DNA from: Opitutaceae bacterium
Lineage (GTDB): Bacteria > Verrucomicrobiota > Verrucomicrobiia > Opitutales > Opitutaceae
DNA: 6,304 bases
Assembly (NCBI GenBank): GCA_025352845.1
Contig: JANXSC010000619.1
Location: 1-6,304 of the forward strand
Direction: 5' to 3'
Shown here: positions 1 to 5,100 of the stretch, piece after piece
Position numbering within the stretch: position 1 is the first letter of the stretch
How the letters are laid out: each line of letters begins with the position of its first letter
Made by a program: the position numbers and the translations under genes
The notes under the pieces: model-generated
The model's database searches: none
What the model was told of the DNA's origin: nothing
What the model saw: the letters and a program-made list of their open reading frames with translations, nothing else

Positions 1-127
1 GCACCACCACCGCGAGGAGCGTCGTGCCATCCGTGCACGAAATCCCCGGCACGATCTTCGTCGCCAGCGTCACACCCAGCGCCAGCACGGCCCAGCGGAA
101 CAGCAGTTGGAGGAACGGAGAATTCAT
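1..127 (-). CDS. Phage holin family (YvlD-like) small membrane protein, N-terminal part
   Basis: Reading the minus strand from an ATG at 127 gives 42 residues open to the left edge, beginning MNSPFLQLLFRWAVLALGV and continuing through LATKIVPGI to a hydrophobic LLAVVV. An N-terminal hydrophobic helix (about residues 5-22), an x-PGI turn near residues 27-29 and a second hydrophobic stretch are the pattern of the four-helix 'phage holin family 4 / YvlD' inner-membrane proteins, usually about 110-130 residues. Despite the family name these are common chromosomal genes and need not be phage genes; their role is poorly known. The gene is divergent from the glycosyltransferase with only 41 bp between start codons, so the two promoters must share that gap or lie within the neighbour. 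No strong Shine-Dalgarno is visible. The call rests on a short fragment and on recalled family pattern. Confidence 0.65.
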   Translation of the reverse strand, partial: MNSPFLQLLFRWAVLALGVTLATKIVPGISCTDGTTLLAVVV

Positions 128-168
128 CACGTGACCCGCCACCCTTCGACCCGCTCGCGCGCCGGGCA

Positions 169-1263
169 ATGAAAATCCTAATCGCCCAAGACTACCTCCG
201 GAGCGGCGGCACCGAGCGCCAGTCCGTGCTCCTCGCCAACGCCTTCGCCGCCGCGGGCCACGCGACGACGCTCCTCACGTTTCGCCCCGGCGGCGCGCTC
301 GCGGGCACCGTGAGCGACGCCGTCACGCACCGCGTCCTCCAACCATTCGACCTGCGGCTCGATTGGCTGGCGCCACGACTCCTCGCCACCGCGCACCACC
401 TCGCGCCCGACGTCGTGCTTTGCATGGGCCGCATGGCAAATTGCTATGCTGCCTCGCTCCAAGCCGCGCTTCCCGCCGCCTGCGTCATCGGCTCAATGCG
501 CACCGGCAAACCCCTGCCCGCGCTCTTCCGCCGCTCGCTTCGCACGGTCCGCCACATCGTCGCCAACAGCCGCGACGCCCGCGACACCCTCGTCGCACGC
601 TACCGCTTGCCCGCCGGAAAAATCTCGGTGATCTACAACTCCCTCGTCTTTCCGCCCGACGGTTTCAACTCCGCCGCCGCACGCGATTTTCTCCGAGCCG
701 AGCACGGCGCCACCTCGCGCACCCGCGTCCTCCTCTGCGTCGCGATGTTCCGCCCCGAAAAAAACCAACGCGAGCTCGTCGAGATCGTCGCCGGCCTGCC
801 CGAGCAACTCGACTGGCAGCTCTGGCTGGTCGGCGACGGACCGGCGCGCGCCGCGTGCGAGCGACTCGTCACCGAAAAAAATCTCTCCGCCCGCGTGAAG
901 TTCCTCGGCTTCCACCGCGACCCGACGCCACTCTACCGCGCCGCCGATCTCGCGGTGCACGCGTCGTGGAGCGAGGCGCTCTCGAATTTTCTCATCGAGG
1001 GCCAGGCCCACGGTCTGCTCGCCGTCGCCTGCGAGGCGCAGGGCATTCGCGAATGTTTTCGCCCCGGCCGCACCGGTTGGGCCATCGCGCGCGACGACCG
1101 CGCCGCCTTCCGCGCCACGCTCTCGCGCCGCATCAGCGAACCGCAGGTCGCCCACGACGACCGTGCCGCCGAGGCCCGCGCGTTTGCCCGCACCACCTTC
1201 GATCCCTCGCGGCAGGTCGCCGCCTATCTCGATCTTTTCGCCCGTCTCGCTTCTCGTCCGTAG
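169..1263 (+). CDS. GT4-type (GT-B fold) glycosyltransferase
   Basis: This 364-residue protein should transfer a sugar from an activated donor to a glycan or lipid acceptor at the cytoplasmic side of the membrane; donor and acceptor cannot be read from the sequence. The N-terminal acceptor-side domain opens with MKILIAQDYLRSGGTERQ, where the SGGTERQ loop (12-18) is typical of family 4. The link between domains carries VIYNSLVF. The C-terminal Rossmann domain has MFRPEKNQ (193-200, with R195 and K198 in the places of the phosphate-binding pair), LVGDGP (220-225), VKFLGF (243-248) and an EX7E motif, E269-ALSNFLI-E277, the usual nucleotide-sugar contact. There is no signal peptide or membrane segment. 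Length is normal for the family. The ATG at 169 puts the first beta strand right at the N-terminus; no strong ribosome site precedes it. A DeoR-type regulator follows 24 bp downstream on the same strand and may be co-transcribed. Confidence 0.9.
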   Translation: MKILIAQDYLRSGGTERQSVLLANAFAAAGHATTLLTFRPGGALAGTVSDAVTHRVLQPFDLRLDWLAPRLLATAHHLAPDVVLCMGRMANCYAASLQAALPAACVIGSMRTGKPLPALFRRSLRTVRHIVANSRDARDTLVARYRLPAGKISVIYNSLVFPPDGFNSAAARDFLRAEHGATSRTRVLLCVAMFRPEKNQRELVEIVAGLPEQLDWQLWLVGDGPARAACERLVTEKNLSARVKFLGFHRDPTPLYRAADLAVHASWSEALSNFLIEGQAHGLLAVACEAQGIRECFRPGRTGWAIARDDRAAFRATLSRRISEPQVAHDDRAAEARAFARTTFDPSRQVAAYLDLFARLASRP

Positions 1264-1287
1264 GCCCCCATCGTTCGTCTCGCTCCC

Positions 1288-2055
1288 ATGACCAACAAGC
1301 AGCGCACCGATCTCATCGAGCGACACATCCGCGAGCACAAATACGCCGATCTGCGTTCGCTCGCGGCGCAATTCGGCGGCTCGATCTCCACGGTGCGGCG
1401 CGCGCTGGACTCGCTCGAGAGCCGCGGCCTCGTGCGCCGTCACCACGGCGGCGCCTCACTGATCGAGACCGACGCGCTGAGTCAGGAACACGATTTCGTT
1501 TTGCGCATCCAGCGGCAGGCCGACCAGAAATTCGCCATCGCCAGCCTCATCGCGGAGCAGGTGCAGCCCGGCACCACGGTCATCCTCGACGGCGGCACGA
1601 CAACCTTTGCCGTCGCGCGCTTGCTCGTCGAAAAACGCCTTCAGGTCATCACCAACTCCCTCCCCGTAGCCAGTCTCTTCAGCGAAGTCGGCAACGTCGA
1701 AACCATCGTCATCGGCGGCAGCATCCTCGGCCGTTTCGGCACGCTCGTCGGCCCGCTGTGCGAGGCGTCGTTCGAGCAGGTCCACGCCGACATCGCGATC
1801 CTCGGCGGCACCGGCATCACCGAAAACGGCGTCTGGAACAACAACGCCCTCGTCATCGCCACCCAGCGCAAAATGATCGCCGCCGCCGAGCGCACGGTAT
1901 TCGCGCTCGACGCCACGAAGTTCGGCCGCAAGGCACTCAGCCTCACCGCGCCATTTGGCCCGCGCATGACGGTCGTAACCGACACGCGCCCCGCCCCGGC
2001 CGTCGTCAGCGCGATCGTCTCCGCCGGCGCGAAGCTCACGCTCGCCGGCAAATAG
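1288..2055 (+). CDS. DeoR/GlpR-family transcriptional regulator
   Basis: This 255-residue cytoplasmic DNA-binding protein has the usual family length. Residues 1-56 form the DeoR winged helix-turn-helix: LRSLAAQFGGSISTVRRALD (22-41) is the helix-turn-helix, followed by LESRGLVRRHHGGA, the family's wing. The rest is the DeoRC sensor domain, related to sugar-phosphate isomerases: ILDGGTTT (99-106) is the phosphate-binding loop, then ITNS (121-124), IVIGG (140-144), a glycine-rich LGGTGI segment and DATKFG (208-213) with the conserved lysine K211. Members normally repress sugar or nucleoside catabolic genes and release DNA on binding a phosphorylated sugar. No catabolic operon is present here, so target and effector are unknown. 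The start ATG at 1288 places the first helix at the N-terminus as in relatives; no clear Shine-Dalgarno is seen. It could share a transcript with the glycosyltransferase. The following uvrA is separated by 86 bp and is probably a separate unit. Confidence 0.93.
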   Translation: MTNKQRTDLIERHIREHKYADLRSLAAQFGGSISTVRRALDSLESRGLVRRHHGGASLIETDALSQEHDFVLRIQRQADQKFAIASLIAEQVQPGTTVILDGGTTTFAVARLLVEKRLQVITNSLPVASLFSEVGNVETIVIGGSILGRFGTLVGPLCEASFEQVHADIAILGGTGITENGVWNNNALVIATQRKMIAAAERTVFALDATKFGRKALSLTAPFGPRMTVVTDTRPAPAVVSAIVSAGAKLTLAGK

Positions 2056-2141
2056 CGGGCAGCACCCGCCGTTTCCGCGCGATCACTTCCGCGCGCGCGG
2101 CGGCGAGTTGCATTTCTCCGCATGACTTACTTCGTGGGCAT

Positions 2142-5100
2142 GTGTCTTCTTCCGTCACCGCCTCCGCCCGCCCCAAGCCCGAGTGCATCCGCCTGCGCGG
2201 CGTGCGGCAGAACAACCTCAAGGGCTTCGACCTCGATGTCCCGCTCGGGCGCTACATCGTCGTCACCGGCCTGAGCGGCGCCGGAAAGTCCTCGCTCGTC
2301 TTCGACACGCTCCACGCCGAGGGTCAGCGCCGCTACGTCGAGACCTTCAGCGCCTACACGCGCCAGTTCCTCGATCTCCTCGACAAACCCAAGGTCGATT
2401 CGATCGAAAACATCCGCCCGTCGATCGCCATCGAGCAGACCAACACGGTAAGAACCTCGCGCTCCACTGTCGGCACAATGACGGAGCTGACCGACTTTTT
2501 CAAAGTCTGGTTCAGTCACGTCGCCGAATGTTTTGATCCCGCCACCGGCGAAAAAATCGACGACGATTCACCGCAGAGCATCTGGGGAAAATCCCTCGCC
2601 GCGCATGACGGGCAAAGCGTCATCGTCGCCTTCAAAGTCACCAAACCCGCGAACCTCACGTGGCCCGAGATTTTCCCGAATCTCAAAAACCAAGGCTACG
2701 TCCGCGTGCTGATCGCCAGTGCCGTCCACAAGATCGACGACCTCATCGGCGTTCCACTCTCAGCTCTCAATTCTCAGCTCTCAGCTTCCTCCGATCTGTT
2801 CGTCGTTCATGATCGTCTCACGCTGGCGCCCGCCGAAAAACCCCGCGCCCTCGAAGCCATCGAGACCGCCCTCCACTTCGGCAAAGGCGAGGTATTTTTG
2901 TTTGGCGAGAATCGAGAATCGAGAGTCGAAAATCGAAAATTTACCGAGCTTGCTCGCTTCGCCCGCGGCCTCCGCTCACCCAAGACCGGCCGCACCTTCC
3001 GCGGCGCCACACCCGCGCTGTTTTCCTTCAACTCCCCGCTCGGCGCCTGCCCCAAGTGCCGCGGCTTCGGCCGTGTCATCGAAATCGACTACCGCCTCGC
3101 GCTACCCGACCACTCGCTCTCGATCGACGACGGTGCGATCAAGTGCTGGGAGAGCGAAGTCTACGGTGACTCAAAAAAAGACCTGCTGGTCTTCGCGAAG
3201 AAGAGAAAAATCCGCACCGACGTCCCGTTCGCCGCCCTTTCGGTCGAGCAACAGCGCTACATTGTCGATGGCGAACCCGGCTACGGCGAGGACAACGGCA
3301 AGACGTGGCCGAAATTCTGGTATGGCCTGAAGGGTTTCTTCCGCTGGCTCGAGAAGAACACCTACAAGATGCACGTGCGCGTCTTCCTCTCGCGCTACCG
3401 CACCTACAATCCCTGTCCCGACTGCGGCGGACAGCGCCTCCAGCCCGAGGCCCTCTGCTGGAAATGGCACGGCCGCACCCTCCCCGAACTCTACCAACTC
3501 CCCGTCTCCGATCTCCTCGCGCTCGTTCAGCAATCGAAAATCGAAAATCCCAAATCGAAAATCCCGGACCGCTCCACCGATCTCGCTTTCGATTCTATCA
3601 CGACACGCCTGCGCTACCTCCAGCAAGTCGGCCTCGGTTACCTCACGCTCGATCGCACGTCGAAGACGCTCTCCGGCGGCGAGGTCCAGCGCGTCAACCT
3701 CACGAGCTGCCTCGGCACTTCACTGATCGACACGCTGTTCGTGCTCGATGAGCCAAGCGTCGGCCTGCACCCGCGCGACATTGATCGGCTGATCGGGATC
3801 ATCCGCACGCTGACCGACGCGGGAAATTCCGTCGTCGTCGTCGAGCACGACGAGGCGATGATCCGCGCCGCCGATCACGTGATTGAAGTCGGCCCCGAGC
3901 CCGGCAGCCGCGGCGGCCACATCGTGTTTCAGGGCACCGTGCCCGCGATGCTCGCCTCCCCGCGCAGCATCACCGGCGCGTATCTCTCCGGCCGCGAATC
4001 GATCCCAACGCCCGCGAATCGCCGTGATGTAGGCGGGGTGCCCCCACCCCGCTGGTTGGAGTTTCAAAACGCCTCGAAGCACAACATCGCCAAGCTCTCG
4101 TTCCGCCTCCCGCTTCAGCGCCTCGTCTGCCTCAGCGGCGTCTCCGGCTCCGGCAAATCCACGCTGCTCGACAACGTCATCTACCAAGGCCTGCTCACCC
4201 AACGCCTACAACTCACCGACGATCCCGCAGCGATCGAGTCCATCTCCCTCTGCAGCTCGCCCCCATTTTGTGGCTCTCCGCTCCTCGCCGCGCCGGAGCG
4301 CAGCGCAGGTGGGTCAACTCTCAACTCTCAGCTTGCGCCCGTTTCGAGCGCGTTCTCCGAAGTCGTGCTCGTCGATCAGTCGCCGCTGTCGCGCACCCCG
4401 CGCTCCAATCCCGCGCTTTACACCGAGGCCTGGGAACTCATCCGCGAACTCTACGCTGCAACGCCGGCCGCGCTTGCGGCCGGTTTCAGCGCGTCGAGTT
4501 TTTCGTTCAACAGCGGCGAGGGCCGTTGCGATCACTGTCTCGGCCTCGGCTACGAGCGCGTCGAGATGCAGTTTCTCTCGGATGTTTTCGTGCCGTGCCC
4601 CGTCTGCGAATCGCGCCGCTTCAAACCCGAGGTGCTCGCGATTCAGTGGAATGGTCGCTCGGTGGCGGACCTGCTCGCCACGAGCGTAATCGACGCCCTC
4701 ATCCTTTTCGCCGATGATGTAGGCGGGGTGCCCTCACCCCGCTCCTACGCCGAAATCCGCACGCGTCTCGTGTCTCTCGAATCCGTGGGCCTCGGCTACC
4801 TCACGCTCGGCCAGCCGCTCAACACCCTCAGCGGCGGCGAATCGCAGCGCCTCAAACTCGTCCGCTACTTGGGCGAGTTCACCGACGGTTCTCCGGAGTG
4901 GCACGGGCGTCCCGCCCGTGATTCTGCGCCCGAAACACGGGCGGGACGCCCGTGTCACTCCGCTCCAGGCGCTCTGCTGCTGCTAGACGAGCCGACCACC
5001 GGCCTCCACCGCCACGACGTCAAACGCCTCCTTACTGTGCTCCAATCGCTCGTCGATCGCGGCCACAGTGTTGTCGTAATCGAGCACAACCTCGACGTCC

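Noticed and set aside
493..1446. Long minus-strand open frame of 317 codons opposite the glycosyltransferase and the regulator
   Set aside because: It runs antisense across two well-supported genes, has a low-complexity Arg/Glu/Gly/Ala-rich product and no recognisable domain; such shadows are usual in GC-rich DNA.
2055..2074. Possible terminator after the DeoR gene: GCGGG / CCCGC stem (2055-2059 with 2065-2069) then TTT
   Set aside because: The stem is only 5 bp, overlaps the stop codon and is followed by just three T bases; too weak to call.
2108..2132. Possible uvrA promoter with TTGCAT as -35
   Set aside because: No acceptable -10 box at 16-18 bp spacing; TTACTT lies only 13 bp downstream.
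2719..3330. Plus-strand open frame of 203 codons in another frame within uvrA
   Set aside because: It is Ser/Pro/Arg-rich and overlaps a frame with clear UvrA motifs; the openness comes from GC bias and the stop-free heptamer arrays.
2757..3568. Heptamer arrays as CRISPR repeats
   Set aside because: Units are 7 bases, directly tandem, without spacers and within a coding frame.
4464..4483. Perfect 8-bp hairpin CCGGCCGC / GCGGCCGG in uvrA
   Set aside because: The encoded AATPAALAAGFSASSFSFN matches the length of the same region in ordinary UvrA proteins, so nothing seems inserted; likely chance in Ala/Gly-coding GC-rich sequence.
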